The notes: generated by a model from the letters alone, not told the origin. A stretch of DNA of 64,000 bases from JAEUIE01 sp035430005 (GCA_035430005.1 DAOMFV010000005.1:15259-79258), one strand, 5' to 3'; shown: positions 19,001-27,985, counted from the first letter of the stretch. Program-made: numbers and translations.

Positions 19001-19123
19001 GCATATCTTTCCATCGCACTAGAGCAACACTTTGGCAAAGAGTATTTGGCCATCGATACTGATCTCAACCCTATTCGATCACGACCAGAGTTCCAGGAGC
19101 TGATCAAGCGATACCCGAAATAA
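16091..19123 (+). CDS. Membrane Ser/Thr protein kinase with TPR tail and DFN motif
   Basis: 1010 residues. A ~165-residue N-terminal extension typical of planctomycete kinases (FSWEEGKPNRLEEYLDSYPQ) precedes the kinase domain. LGQGAFGKVY is the Gly-rich loop, Lys204 the ATP Lys, and HRDIKPAN has catalytic Asp317. The metal-binding DFG is replaced by DFN (335-337). The activation segment ends GTLPYLAPEQ. One membrane helix spans about 487-510. The C-terminal half is TPR-like helical repeats (ALADFDKALALG, then RGIARRDVGDWKGALDEF). The DFG to DFN change keeps the Asp, so activity is not excluded. It is paired with the ECF sigma gene just upstream. Confidence 0.9.
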   Translation: MNAALMIDSVIESFERQRSHNRGTSLSDFLPSENSAEFNIILTELVRVDLEFSWEEGKPNRLEEYLDSYPQLKDDPSSLGAVAFEEYRQRQRAGETPSAAEYHRRYRIDTRQWPVSMPPDDAIHDTPLAGEDQPTLRRTPTQPVAGSEISSQLSYLLDGTAQKLPHVGSHFLDFILEAELGQGAFGKVYLARQISLAKRQVALKITARKQHEPQTLARLRHTNIMPIYSVHNAGSCQAICMPFLGRTTLADILLALRQEARMPVSGLWWSLLIEGNEAAALASQWKQSSYGEVALCLAEKMVAGLAHAHAAGIIHRDIKPANILFSQDGEPLLLDFNLAIILDNGGALAEMAGTLPYLAPEQLESLVKGQGTTGSKAADIYAMGLIFYELLTGKPAYSGIKRDSLLSYLADLAKQRRVPAGLVRTISPALAAILARCLAVSPEDRYADAQELLEDLQRQRRNQVLRYAPDRSLAERWSKWNRRHPKFLRYGLILGVALLLVAGGVTYSQYRESEQRLNSRTQFTRSVKDLQRAERLATTIWPTELAEAEALVKEFISKTLGINLATPATLLNAAGVRYLTEQDQQRLPALTANALLLQAHIYRLQEHRAKTAQEKEKLRQQSLHANELAQPWCQAAGFASVCSWQRKLLLNESWADDWKALIQSPRDALPAKQLAGIAHTLLAQQHWSEAAALARQVIDREPGWSGGWYLYGEVHARGGQLLQALHGFDTALALEPDVAVALHFRGQLRMQLGDEEGALADFDKALALGARPALVLADRALVFLNKQKPKEALDALDQALAADDTQVRLYFQRARAKALLGDKKGAAEDRRLGLAVTPLNELDFVTRGIARRDVGDWKGALDEFKKAEEVAPAYLPALENQSEILGEQLQKPAEALAVLNRAIERIPESTLLYASRAVYHARLGHRADALSDVNSALKHDAMPKPLTLYQIGCVYALTSKSHPPDLFQAIAYLSIALEQHFGKEYLAIDTDLNPIRSRPEFQELIKRYPK

Positions 19124-19286
19124 CTTCTACGAGAGGAAATAGGTGGTTTTGGTGGCGTTCTCCAGACGTGTGCAGCCAGAAAGCCTATAGTTATCTTTTC
19201 GTTGGCGGATCGGGGCATGTATTCCGACTACTCGCTGTAGCAGTGAGATGTGCATGTATTTTTGCTATTCTGCAGGTTGAGGTATT

Positions 19287-21245
19287 GTGATGAAGCGATC
19301 TGCGCGTTTGACAATCGAATCCCTGGAAGATCGCAACACGCCGGCTACTTTTGGCATTCCGCAAAGCGATCCGTTGCATCTGACCATTAGCTTCGTTCCT
19401 GATGGCACCAATGTCGCTGGCACACCCAGTGCCTTGTTTCAAACGCTGAACGCACTCTCTTCGACCAGCGCGTGGCAGAACGAAATCCTTCGTGCCGCCG
19501 GGGCTTGGGCGAATGTGGCCAACATCAACTTTGGCGTCGTCAGCGACAATGGCGTTCCGCTTGGCGCAGCGACACCAATTGACGGCAACGCCTCCTTTGG
19601 CGTGATTCGCATTGCCGCCAAGCCCTTAGCCAACAATGTGCTGGCGGTAGGCATTCCTCCCAATGAGTTTGGCGCCGGCACCTGGGCGGGTGACATTATC
19701 TTCAACACCAACACCAACCTGGCGAAGCAGAAGACCGATCTCTACACCGTGTTCCTGCATGAAATCGGCCATGCATTGGGCTTGCCTGGTTCAGCCGACC
19801 CCCGTTCGGTGATGTATCAAAAGATCGCCGGGAAACGCATCGGCCTGGCACTCAGCGATGTGGTTACGGTTGATAATCTCTATGGCACGAGGTTGCCGGA
19901 TCAGAACGAAACGCCTGGTAAAGGCAACGACACGCTCAAGCTGGCGACACGCATGAAGTATGAAGACACAGGACTGGAAGCGTGGACAGGCACGGTTCCC
20001 CTGGTTTCCTTTGGCGATATTACCCGGAGCACCGATGTAGACGTTTTTTCTTTCCAGAACCTTCTTGATTACCATGGGCCGATCAGCTTCCGTCTGCTCA
20101 CGCAGGGCATTAGCCTGCTGAATCCCAAAATCAGCGTACTCGATGCTCAGGGAAAAGTCATTGACTCCCGGCTCAGCCAGCAGACAGCCGGCGCCGACCT
20201 TGTGGTGACGTTGCCCGCCAGTACGGCAGGCGCTAAGTATTTCATTCGCGTGGAAGCCGAGAGCATCAGTGGTTTTTTCAGCGTTGGTCGTTATGCTCTG
20301 TCGCTGACTCTCGATCAACGACTCACCACCCCGGCATCGACCATCACCAGCGTCCTGCGTGGCCCGTTCGACGCTTTTCCGGCCGGCGATCTGGAGTCGC
20401 TCTTCAGCCAAAATCCGGAAGACGCCCTTTTCCACCAGGATGATTCCAGCGATGACACGGCTAAGAATGCCGGTCGTCTTACCAGCAATAATGCCGTGGG
20501 CTCCACGTTCGATGTGGTGGGCAGCCTGCAATCAGCGGACGATGTGGATTTCTATCGTGTCCGAGTACCTCGGCTCAACGTCGATCCTGTATCGAACATG
20601 ACCGTTACGATAACGCCCTATTCCATTCACGGCGTGATGCCTGATGTTCAGCTCTTTGACAAGAACCAGAAACCGGTAGCCTTCAATGTGCTCAGCAATG
20701 GCAACGGCGTGTTAGTCATCCAGTCGGTCGGCCTCAAGGTCAACGATGACTATTTCATTCGCATCGCCAACGCACCGGGGCAGGCGAGCACGGGAAACTA
20801 TCATGCCAACTTTCGCTTTGGCAGGACAGCAACCACACTCGAGACGTTCTTTTCCGGCTCCGTAGCAGCCACAGGCGCCACGTCCAAGGTCTATGTCGCC
20901 GAGCCACAGCTTTTCCACTTGTTGCTGTCATCCAATAACGGCGTCGCTTTGACAATGACCATCGAAGATACGGCAGGCAACACATTGTTTACTTTGACCA
21001 GCAACGGTCCTCCGGCAAGCGGCCAGCCGTTGCTGCTTCAGCCTGGCGAATATCACATCCGTTTGAGCAGCAATGGCCAACCGACCAGGGCGACGCTTCG
21101 CGGCGATTTGATCAGCGACCCCATCGGTTCCGTGGTCGTCGATCCTAACTCGACTCCGCCATACACCAACCCCGATGGCACCAATACCTATCCCAATGGG
21201 ACGAAAACGACCAAGCCTTTCCTGTGGCTGGCGTTGACTGTTTGA
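19287..21245 (+). CDS. Surface or secreted matrixin-like metalloprotease, paralog 1
   Basis: 652 residues. The N-terminus has the planctomycete export motif IESLEDRNTPATFG instead of a classical signal peptide. A matrixin-type domain follows with HEIGHALGL (His158, Glu159, His162) and a Met-turn SVMY. The canonical third zinc ligand, His of HEXXHXXGXXH, is Gly168 here (GLPGSADPRSVMY), so catalysis is doubtful. The rest is two or three beta-sandwich PPC-like domains (DVDFYRVR near 415). The C-terminus (SDPIGSVVVDPNSTPP, then LWLAL) is shared almost exactly with the paralog at 24887. It likely acts at the cell surface; substrate unknown. Confidence 0.8.
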   Translation: MMKRSARLTIESLEDRNTPATFGIPQSDPLHLTISFVPDGTNVAGTPSALFQTLNALSSTSAWQNEILRAAGAWANVANINFGVVSDNGVPLGAATPIDGNASFGVIRIAAKPLANNVLAVGIPPNEFGAGTWAGDIIFNTNTNLAKQKTDLYTVFLHEIGHALGLPGSADPRSVMYQKIAGKRIGLALSDVVTVDNLYGTRLPDQNETPGKGNDTLKLATRMKYEDTGLEAWTGTVPLVSFGDITRSTDVDVFSFQNLLDYHGPISFRLLTQGISLLNPKISVLDAQGKVIDSRLSQQTAGADLVVTLPASTAGAKYFIRVEAESISGFFSVGRYALSLTLDQRLTTPASTITSVLRGPFDAFPAGDLESLFSQNPEDALFHQDDSSDDTAKNAGRLTSNNAVGSTFDVVGSLQSADDVDFYRVRVPRLNVDPVSNMTVTITPYSIHGVMPDVQLFDKNQKPVAFNVLSNGNGVLVIQSVGLKVNDDYFIRIANAPGQASTGNYHANFRFGRTATTLETFFSGSVAATGATSKVYVAEPQLFHLLLSSNNGVALTMTIEDTAGNTLFTLTSNGPPASGQPLLLQPGEYHIRLSSNGQPTRATLRGDLISDPIGSVVVDPNSTPPYTNPDGTNTYPNGTKTTKPFLWLALTV

Positions 21246-21613
21246 TGCCTAACCAAGAGCAAGCAGCGTGTTGAAGAATAATATAGTCGTGGCAGGGGCA
21301 CGATGTACTCATCGTGCCCCCTGCAAAACAGCCAGGATGATGCGCATTCAGCAGCCAAGTTGGGGGCGAGCGCTAAAGTACTATGTGATGTGCGCTCTCG
21401 CGGCGCTAAGCTCGTCCCACTTATTGCTTCAGCCCACCAATTGAATTGCGCTAGCCGATGCCCGGCACGTTGAACGAAAAAGTTTTCCAAATTAGTGGCG
21501 GATGAAGCAGCGAGATACTGCTACTTGTCTACAGCGGATGGTCACGACTGTCGACTTAAGACAACTCTGCTCATCCATTATTCTGTTCTTCTTATCATGT
21601 TCGGAGTTGTCTT
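21246..21613. other. Intergenic region with a long hairpin
   Basis: 368 bp without a gene. A hairpin at 21292-21324 pairs gcaggggcacgat with atcgtgccccctgc around gtactc. No T-run follows, so it may be a mobile palindromic repeat or an imperfect terminator for the metalloprotease gene. The remaining 290 bp show nothing clear; the promoter of the next gene should be here. Confidence 0.5.
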
Positions 21614-24600
21614 ATGTCGCTCTCATGGTTTCGTCGGCTTGCGAAGCAGCCAAAAGTAAACCGTCCTGTTCAAACCCCACGTCGGAAACCTTACCGTCTG
21701 ATGATGGAAGCACTCGAAGACCGAACGGTGCCGGCCTACCTGGCCCCCGTAACCTTCGCTGCCGGACTGAACCCGGTAGGTGTTGCTGTTGGTGATTACA
21801 ATGGCGACGGCAAGTCCGACATGGCTGTTGCCAACAATGCTGCCGTGGGAATGGTCAGTATTCTCCTCAGCAATGGGGACGGCACTTTTGGAACTCCAGT
21901 CTCCTACCCTGCCGGTGCCTATCCGATTGATGCCGTCGCTGGTGATCTCAATGGTGATGGAAAGATCGATCTCGCCGTCGCCGACACCTCCGGTACGGTC
22001 AATGTTCTTCTAGGCAACGGCGATGGCACCTTTGGTGCAGCTGCCTCCTATGCTGCCGGTCTCAATGCCCACTCGATCAAAGTCGGCGACTTCAATAATG
22101 ATGCCGTTCCTGACATCGCCACCATGAATTACGGCTCTGCCAGTGTCCTGATAGGCAATGGCGATGGGACCTTCCAACCTGCTTTAACTACTTCCCTTCC
22201 TGGCAACAACATCAACATGGTCGTTGGAGACTTCAACCGAGATGGCAATCTTGATATGGCCACCTCGAACACCACGAGCATCGGTGCTATCTCCGTTCTC
22301 AGCGGGCATGGCGATGGTTCATTCGGCCCAGCGACCAGCTACTATGCCTACTCAGCACCAGTCTATCTGGCTTGTGGCGATTTCAACCATGATGGCTACG
22401 ACGATTTCTGCGTCGCCAATTCCTACGCTGCAACGGCGATGAGCGTCGTCATGAACAAGGGGGATGGCACTTACGCTCCTCCCGTCACATACAACATCGC
22501 CCAGACCGGTTGGGAGATCGAGGTGGCCGACTTCAACAATGATGGCAACCAGGATTTTGCTGTCCGTGGCTCCTCGCAATACATGGTCGGGCTGGGCAAA
22601 GGTGACGGCACCTTCTTCGCACCTGTGAGCTACCCCACCTCAGCCGGTCGCTTTGAAATGGGCACGCATGGCGACTTCAATGCTGATGGAGCTGTCGACT
22701 TCGCCTACCCTGCCACCAATGGCGTGACCGTATTGATGAACGCCAACACCGACATGGGGAACACCGCTGTCGGGTTCCAAGTTACCATGCCGAGCTCTAC
22801 TACTGCCGGCTCGTCGCTGCCGATTACAGTGACAGCTATCGATAAGGATGGAAACAAGGCGAGCGGGTTTTACGGCAACGTTTACATCACCAGTAGCGAT
22901 CCGGGTGCAACGCTGGCTGTCCCATACACATTCACTCCTGCTGATAATGGCACACACACTTTTGATGGATCAGTGCGCCTGGTCACTCTGGGTGATCAAA
23001 CCGTAACCATCGCATCACCCATGATGACAGCCTTCACAGGCACGGTCCACGTGACACCTGCTGTGACACGGTTTGGCGTCTCTGCACCGGTAGCTTCAGC
23101 CGCTGGTGACGTTTTTAATGTAACTGTCACAGCCTACGATGCGTTGGGCAATGTCGGTACAGGCTACACCAGCACGGTTCATTTCGCCAGTACCGATGGA
23201 CAGGCTGGGCTGCCTGCTGATTACACGTTCACCCCAGAGGACGCTGGCGTTCACACATTCTCGGTCACGCTCAAGACCGCTGGTTTCAAGTACATCAGTG
23301 CCACCGAGATCAGCTCAACGAAGACTGGCGGGGCGTTCGTAAATGTCACCCCCATCGCTGCCTCGAGTCTTACGCTGGCTGGTGCCGGTGGCGCCATTGG
23401 TGTAGCTCGCCCGGTTACGGTCGTGGCCCGCGACATCTATGGCAACCTTGCTGCCAGCTACACTGGCACGGTACACTTCACCAGTTCGGATCCACAGGCG
23501 GTCTTGCCTGCGGATGTCGCTTTGGTGAACGGCACTGCCACGGCTAATGTGACGCTGTATACCATCGGAACTCAGACGATCACCGCTACCGATGTGGCCG
23601 TATCCTCTATCAATGGCACCCTATCGAGTGCGGCCACAGCACCAATTGCCAAACTCTTTGTCGTCACAGGTTATCCAGCCAGCACAGCGGGTGTCGCACA
23701 GACATTCACCGTCACGGTCATTGATACCATTGATCAGATCGCCGCAGGGTATGCCGGGACAATTTACTTCTCCAGTTCCGATGTCCAGGCCGGGCTGCCC
23801 GCGAGCTATACGTTTACACCTGGGCCAGGAGGTGGCCGAGCTTCTTTTACTGCTGCACTGAAGACTGCTGGAACCCAATCGATCACGGTTCGAGATGCCA
23901 ACGGCGTTGTCGGTTCGCAAATGGGCATCAATATCAATGCCGCAGCATTCTCCGGCTTCCGACTTTCCGTTCCTAATCCGACGGATAGTCATGGCCATAT
24001 GCTGGTGACAGCCGGAGATGTTACCACCTTGACTGTCAAGGCTTCAGATGCCTTTGGCAACAGTGTTTCAGGCTACAAGGGTAAGGTCAAGTTCAGCAGT
24101 ACGGATACCCTGGCCAGTGTACCTGTAGATTACAACTTCACCGCAGCAGACGCAGGAACACACACGTTCAATGTGGTTCTTAAAACAGCGACAGCGAACG
24201 GCGTGGTATGGTCGTTCAATGCCGTCGATGCGTCGAATGCAACCACGTTAACAACAATCACGAACTTTGAGGTGATCAACGCAGCTGCCTCAAAGTTCGT
24301 CCTGAATGTCCCTTCGAATATCACAGCTGGGTCTCCATTCGCCCTCAAAGTCTCCGTCCTGGATGCTTACGGGAACCGGGTGAAAAACTACTTTGGCAAG
24401 ATCCACTTCAGCAACACTGCCGGGGCTGTTGGACTCCCTGCAGACTACACCTTTGACAGCATCGATGCCGGGGTTCACAGCTTTATGATCACGCTGAACA
24501 CTATCGGCAATCAGACCATCAGCATTACCGATGTAGCCAACGCGCTATTGAGTGCCAGCACGACAGTCAGTGTGAAAGCCGGCACAGGAACAGGTGGCGG

Positions 24601-24643
24601 TGGCGGCGGTGGTGGCGGTGGTGGCGGCGGCAAGCCAGTTTAA
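21614..24643 (+). CDS. Large surface protein: FG-GAP repeats plus Ig-like domains
   Basis: 1009 residues. The N-terminus has the export motif LMMEALEDRTVPAYL. Residues ~45-385 are about seven FG-GAP/VCBS-type units (GDYNGDGKSDMAVANN, then SNGDGTFGTPVSY), a calcium-binding beta-propeller. Residues ~390-990 are about six Ig-like repeats of 90-100 residues with the theme AGD..TLTVKA.DA.GN...GY.G..HF.SSD. The end is a run of 13 Gly then KPV. Such proteins are adhesins or envelope components; no catalytic motif is seen. It sits between the two paralogous metalloproteases, and a strong terminator follows. Confidence 0.85.
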   Translation: MSLSWFRRLAKQPKVNRPVQTPRRKPYRLMMEALEDRTVPAYLAPVTFAAGLNPVGVAVGDYNGDGKSDMAVANNAAVGMVSILLSNGDGTFGTPVSYPAGAYPIDAVAGDLNGDGKIDLAVADTSGTVNVLLGNGDGTFGAAASYAAGLNAHSIKVGDFNNDAVPDIATMNYGSASVLIGNGDGTFQPALTTSLPGNNINMVVGDFNRDGNLDMATSNTTSIGAISVLSGHGDGSFGPATSYYAYSAPVYLACGDFNHDGYDDFCVANSYAATAMSVVMNKGDGTYAPPVTYNIAQTGWEIEVADFNNDGNQDFAVRGSSQYMVGLGKGDGTFFAPVSYPTSAGRFEMGTHGDFNADGAVDFAYPATNGVTVLMNANTDMGNTAVGFQVTMPSSTTAGSSLPITVTAIDKDGNKASGFYGNVYITSSDPGATLAVPYTFTPADNGTHTFDGSVRLVTLGDQTVTIASPMMTAFTGTVHVTPAVTRFGVSAPVASAAGDVFNVTVTAYDALGNVGTGYTSTVHFASTDGQAGLPADYTFTPEDAGVHTFSVTLKTAGFKYISATEISSTKTGGAFVNVTPIAASSLTLAGAGGAIGVARPVTVVARDIYGNLAASYTGTVHFTSSDPQAVLPADVALVNGTATANVTLYTIGTQTITATDVAVSSINGTLSSAATAPIAKLFVVTGYPASTAGVAQTFTVTVIDTIDQIAAGYAGTIYFSSSDVQAGLPASYTFTPGPGGGRASFTAALKTAGTQSITVRDANGVVGSQMGININAAAFSGFRLSVPNPTDSHGHMLVTAGDVTTLTVKASDAFGNSVSGYKGKVKFSSTDTLASVPVDYNFTAADAGTHTFNVVLKTATANGVVWSFNAVDASNATTLTTITNFEVINAAASKFVLNVPSNITAGSPFALKVSVLDAYGNRVKNYFGKIHFSNTAGAVGLPADYTFDSIDAGVHSFMITLNTIGNQTISITDVANALLSASTTVSVKAGTGTGGGGGGGGGGGGGKPV

Positions 24644-24666
24644 ACGACTCTTTTATGAAAATTACT

Positions 24667-24706
24667 GCCAAGGAGATTCTCATGGTCTCCTTGGCTCATC
24701 TTTTTG
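24667..24706 (+). terminator. Rho-independent terminator after the FG-GAP protein
   Basis: gccaaggaga pairs with tctccttggc across ttctcatgg, giving a perfect 10-bp stem, followed by tcatcttttt. It lies 23 bp after the stop codon. Confidence 0.85.
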
Positions 24707-24886
24707 ACTATTTTTTAGCAGTTTGGAATAGATCGCAAGCACATCAGGTCAAATGAGTTACGTCACATGGTCAACCAAGGATGACAACTCGTTTTATGAA
24801 ACGATAATAATTTGTGGCGGTTAGGAGGAGACGATCCCGCTCTTCATGGCGTAGCTGAAGTATTGTTTCGAGCGAACAGGTGAGAT

Positions 24887-26812
24887 ATGCGACGTACCCT
24901 TTTGCAAATCGACAGCCTTGAAGACCGTTGCGTACCTGCGACTTTCGGTGTGCCCTGGACAGATCCGCGCCATTTGACGCTCAGTTTTGTACCCGATGGC
25001 ACGGATGTGGGTGGGGTTCCCAGCAGCCTGTTCAGTACCTTGGATAGCCTCGCTCCGCGAGCCACCTGGCAGAGCGATATATTACGTGCAGTACAGTCAT
25101 GGGTCGCACCAGGCAATTTGAATGTCGGAGTAGTATCTGACAATGGCGATGCGATGGGCATCTCCGGCTTGGCTCAAAATGATTCTCGTTTCGGCACCAT
25201 CCGCATCGCCGCGAAACCGATGGCCAACAACGTATTAGCCATCGGCATACCTCCTGATCCGTATTTCTCAGGTACCTGGTCCGGCGATATTGTCTTCAAT
25301 ACGAATACCAACCTCTCCAGTCAGAACACCGACCTCTATTCCATCTTTCTTCACGAAGTAGGGCATGCGTTAGGGCTGCCCGATTCAGATGATCCATCCT
25401 CTGCGCTGTTTGAATCTGCCGGCGGCTATAGGTCTGGGATCAGCGCTGCTGATTTTTCGGCGTTGACCGCTCTCTATGGAGCGCGCACTTCAGATTCACA
25501 TGAATTCAATGACACGTTGTCTGCCGCGACCAGACTGCAAGCATCCAATGGCTGGACGGGGACGACCCCTGTTGTGGGCTTTGGAGAAATCAGCACGAGT
25601 CAGGATGTAGACTATTATCAGTATCAGGCCCCCTCAGGCTATTCCGGCGCTACTACCTTTCGTGTGCAATCCAGCGGGCTTAGTTTGCTGACAGCCAAAG
25701 TCAGCCTGGTTGATAACAAGGGCCATGACATCGTCAGTCCCGTGACATCCAATTTGCTGGGCGATACCTTGTTCCTGCGAGTGCCCCAGTCAACGCCGGG
25801 CGCTAACTATTATTTGCGCATTGAACGGGGCCCGGGCGATGGCAGTCGAATCGGTCGATATGCCGTAGCCATCACATTGGATAGCAGATTGACCACGACA
25901 GAATCCACGTTGGATTCCATTCTACGCGGGCCGTACGACACGCTCTCGTCTAGCGATCTGGATAAGTTGTTGATTGATGGCCCCAGCGCTTTCATCTCGA
26001 ACGATGCTCATTCTGATGATAGCCTGGGAACAGCCAAGTCGCTTCAGCCTGCTCCTGGAGTGGTCGGCGGAACCGCTTACAAGACCTTCGGATCATTCAG
26101 TGACAGCGCCGATGTCGATGTCTATCGTGTTCGAGCTCCTCGAACAGACAACGGATCAACCATCAACATGACGATTAATGTCACGCCGATGATGGTTCAC
26201 GGCGTGGTTCCGAAGATTCAGGTGTATGATCGCAATTCTAACCTGGTCAACAGCGATATTCTGGCGAGTGACGACGGTCTCTTCGTCGTGCAGGCCATCG
26301 GGCTGCAAGGCAATGTCGATTACTTCGTTCGTTTGGAAAGCGCTGCTAATTCACCAGCCGGCAACTATTCACTGAATATTCTATTTGGCGCACAGTCAGC
26401 AACTCTTGAGACTTTTGTGGATGGCACTGTCCCAGCAGCGGGCACAACTACTTCGGTGTTTATCGCAAAGCCACAATTGTTTCACCTGCTTCTTTCGAGC
26501 ATTGATGGCGGAGTATCGGTCGTTATTCAAGGCAACAACTCTTCGTTCACACTCACCAGCACTGATGGCGGTGCCGTTAGTTCTTCCATCTTATTGCAGC
26601 CTGGCGAGTACAGCGTTACCTTCGTGCCGACAAATCCATCAGCAGGCTCGATCAATTTCAGCTTGCGTGGGGCGCTATTGTCAGACCCTATCGGTTCCGT
26701 GGTGGTTGATCCGAACTCGACGCCTCCATTCACCAATCCTGATGGGACAAACACCTATCCGAATGGGACCACAACGAAAAAAAGCTACTTGTGGCTTTCG
26801 CTGGTGGCTTGA
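24887..26812 (+). CDS. Surface or secreted matrixin-like metalloprotease, paralog 2
   Basis: 641 residues, colinear with the protein at 19287 over its whole length. It opens with IDSLEDRCVPATFGVP. The zinc site is HEVGHALGLPDSDDP (His156, Glu157, His160, Asp166). Asp replaces the third His, and the Met-turn is SALF, so the Met is gone. Downstream beta-rich PPC-like domains (ADVDVYRVRAP) and the conserved C-terminus SDPIGSVVVDPNSTPP follow. The two paralogs have lost different elements of the site. They flank the FG-GAP protein, suggesting an ancestral tandem duplication. Export and surface location are inferred from the N-terminal motif. Confidence 0.8.
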   Translation: MRRTLLQIDSLEDRCVPATFGVPWTDPRHLTLSFVPDGTDVGGVPSSLFSTLDSLAPRATWQSDILRAVQSWVAPGNLNVGVVSDNGDAMGISGLAQNDSRFGTIRIAAKPMANNVLAIGIPPDPYFSGTWSGDIVFNTNTNLSSQNTDLYSIFLHEVGHALGLPDSDDPSSALFESAGGYRSGISAADFSALTALYGARTSDSHEFNDTLSAATRLQASNGWTGTTPVVGFGEISTSQDVDYYQYQAPSGYSGATTFRVQSSGLSLLTAKVSLVDNKGHDIVSPVTSNLLGDTLFLRVPQSTPGANYYLRIERGPGDGSRIGRYAVAITLDSRLTTTESTLDSILRGPYDTLSSSDLDKLLIDGPSAFISNDAHSDDSLGTAKSLQPAPGVVGGTAYKTFGSFSDSADVDVYRVRAPRTDNGSTINMTINVTPMMVHGVVPKIQVYDRNSNLVNSDILASDDGLFVVQAIGLQGNVDYFVRLESAANSPAGNYSLNILFGAQSATLETFVDGTVPAAGTTTSVFIAKPQLFHLLLSSIDGGVSVVIQGNNSSFTLTSTDGGAVSSSILLQPGEYSVTFVPTNPSAGSINFSLRGALLSDPIGSVVVDPNSTPPFTNPDGTNTYPNGTTTKKSYLWLSLVA

Positions 26813-27012
26813 TCATTTAGGTTCTTGCCTCACCAAGTCTATTCAAGATGCGGGAGATAACGACCAGCGAAGGCTGTTAACCCCTGTCCCTACCGAAAAT
26901 GCCATAAAAGGCAGTAAACGCTTATTTTATGTGAGCGTCGAAGTTTCGGTACGCACCGAGCGGTACCCCATTCTGCATGTTTTCATTTCTACTGCAAAAC
27001 CGATGGCCAGCC

Positions 27013-27195
27013 TCACGTAACCCAATCGGGGAGTTGCGGCTTGGCATTTCCCAAGCCCGCGATGAACCGCAGGCCAAGTAGTACGACAAACGTAATACCG
27101 GCAAACTGTATTGACTTCCAAAAGCTGTTGTTGTCCGATTGTCGAAAAGTCTCTCGACGATACGGACGAGGTTCAGTCCATTTGATTTGATTCAT
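27013..27195 (-). CDS. Small single-pass membrane protein, hypothetical
   Basis: 60 residues from the ATG at 27195 (MNQIKWTEPRPYRRETFRQS), then one hydrophobic helix (IQFAGITFVVLLGLRFIAGL) and a short polar tail. The ribosome binding site is weak. I see no family; a small membrane protein is plausible but unproven. Confidence 0.35.
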   Translation of the reverse strand: MNQIKWTEPRPYRRETFRQSDNNSFWKSIQFAGITFVVLLGLRFIAGLGNAKPQLPDWVT

Positions 27196-27377
27196 GTTTG
27201 CATTGTAACAGCTATGGGTGCCAACAAACACTATCTCCAAACGCAAGTGTAACACACAGTTGGCAGTCAGCACGAGCCATGGCTATTGACTCTGCATGTG
27301 ATCGATAGCAGTTGTCACGTAAGAAACCAAGAATCATACATATTCCTGCTTATCCCTCCTCCATTCATCCCCACCGC

Positions 27378-27415
27378 ACTGTAACTGTCATCCTGCGTAA
27401 GCCGCATCACGGCGC
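27378..27415. repeat. Dispersed repeat (CTGTAACTGTCATCCTRCG type), copy 1
   Basis: actgtaactgtcatcctgcg followed by taagccgcatcacgg. It coincides with the last codons (RDAAYAG-stop) of the minus-strand gene 27388-27816. Related copies lie at 27943-27985, 31295-31345 (diverged) and 32422-32470. Confidence 0.75.
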
Positions 27416-27816
27416 AACCATCCTTTCGCGCGAGGAACGATCATTGTTATCGCCGCAGCGATGAGCAGGCAAATGATGATATTGAAAAGCAATGGCAGCA
27501 CGCTGAACCATGTGACGCCACGAAGCACAGCCCAGGATCGCTCGTCCACTGGGTTATAGGTAGGATCGAGAGTGCCATCTGGAAACTCGATGTGAAACTT
27601 GGTGAAGCGGGTAAGGAAACGCAACGGCCAACCATGGACCCAATTGACTTGGTGCCAATTGACACGGTACATCTCACTTGCAAAGCTTCGACCGGAGAAA
27701 TCTGTGACGGCTATGTCGGTAGTGCCGTGATTTTCCTCCCTTCCACATAACTGTAGCCAGATGAGCAGTAAAGCGGTAATGAGAAGAACCACGAAACCAT
27801 AAGTTAGCCGAGACAT
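27388..27816 (-). CDS. Two-helix membrane protein, hypothetical
   Basis: 142 residues from the ATG at 27816, which has GGGGG about 7 bp upstream. Helix 1 is residues ~5-23 (YGFVVLLITALLLIWLQLCG) and helix 2 is ~103-125 (FSVLPLLFNIIICLLIAAAI). The loop between them (about 80 residues, Trp-rich) would lie outside. The short C-terminus ends RDAAYAG, encoded by a sequence repeated elsewhere in the window. I recognise no family. It may be one of a set of duplicated small membrane proteins whose other copies have decayed to their 3' ends. Confidence 0.6.
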   Translation of the reverse strand: MSRLTYGFVVLLITALLLIWLQLCGREENHGTTDIAVTDFSGRSFASEMYRVNWHQVNWVHGWPLRFLTRFTKFHIEFPDGTLDPTYNPVDERSWAVLRGVTWFSVLPLLFNIIICLLIAAAITMIVPRAKGWLRRDAAYAG

Positions 27817-27942
27817 TCTGTGGCCCCCATCTTGTCGGGTAAAGCATACTATCAATTAGTGCGATATTACCCCGAAATTCGTTGAAACATTCAGCAAAAC
27901 CTCCCACATTCCAACTGAATCCCACCTCCCTTTTTCCCACAT

Positions 27943-27985
27943 CCCTGTAACTGTCATCCTGCGTAAGCAGCATCATATCGACGCG
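27943..27985. repeat. Dispersed repeat, copy 2
   Basis: ccctgtaactgtcatcctgc followed by gtaagcagcatcatatcgac. It has no gene attached here; an upstream CT-rich stretch (ccacctccctttttcccac) is also similar to that before copy 4. Confidence 0.75.
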
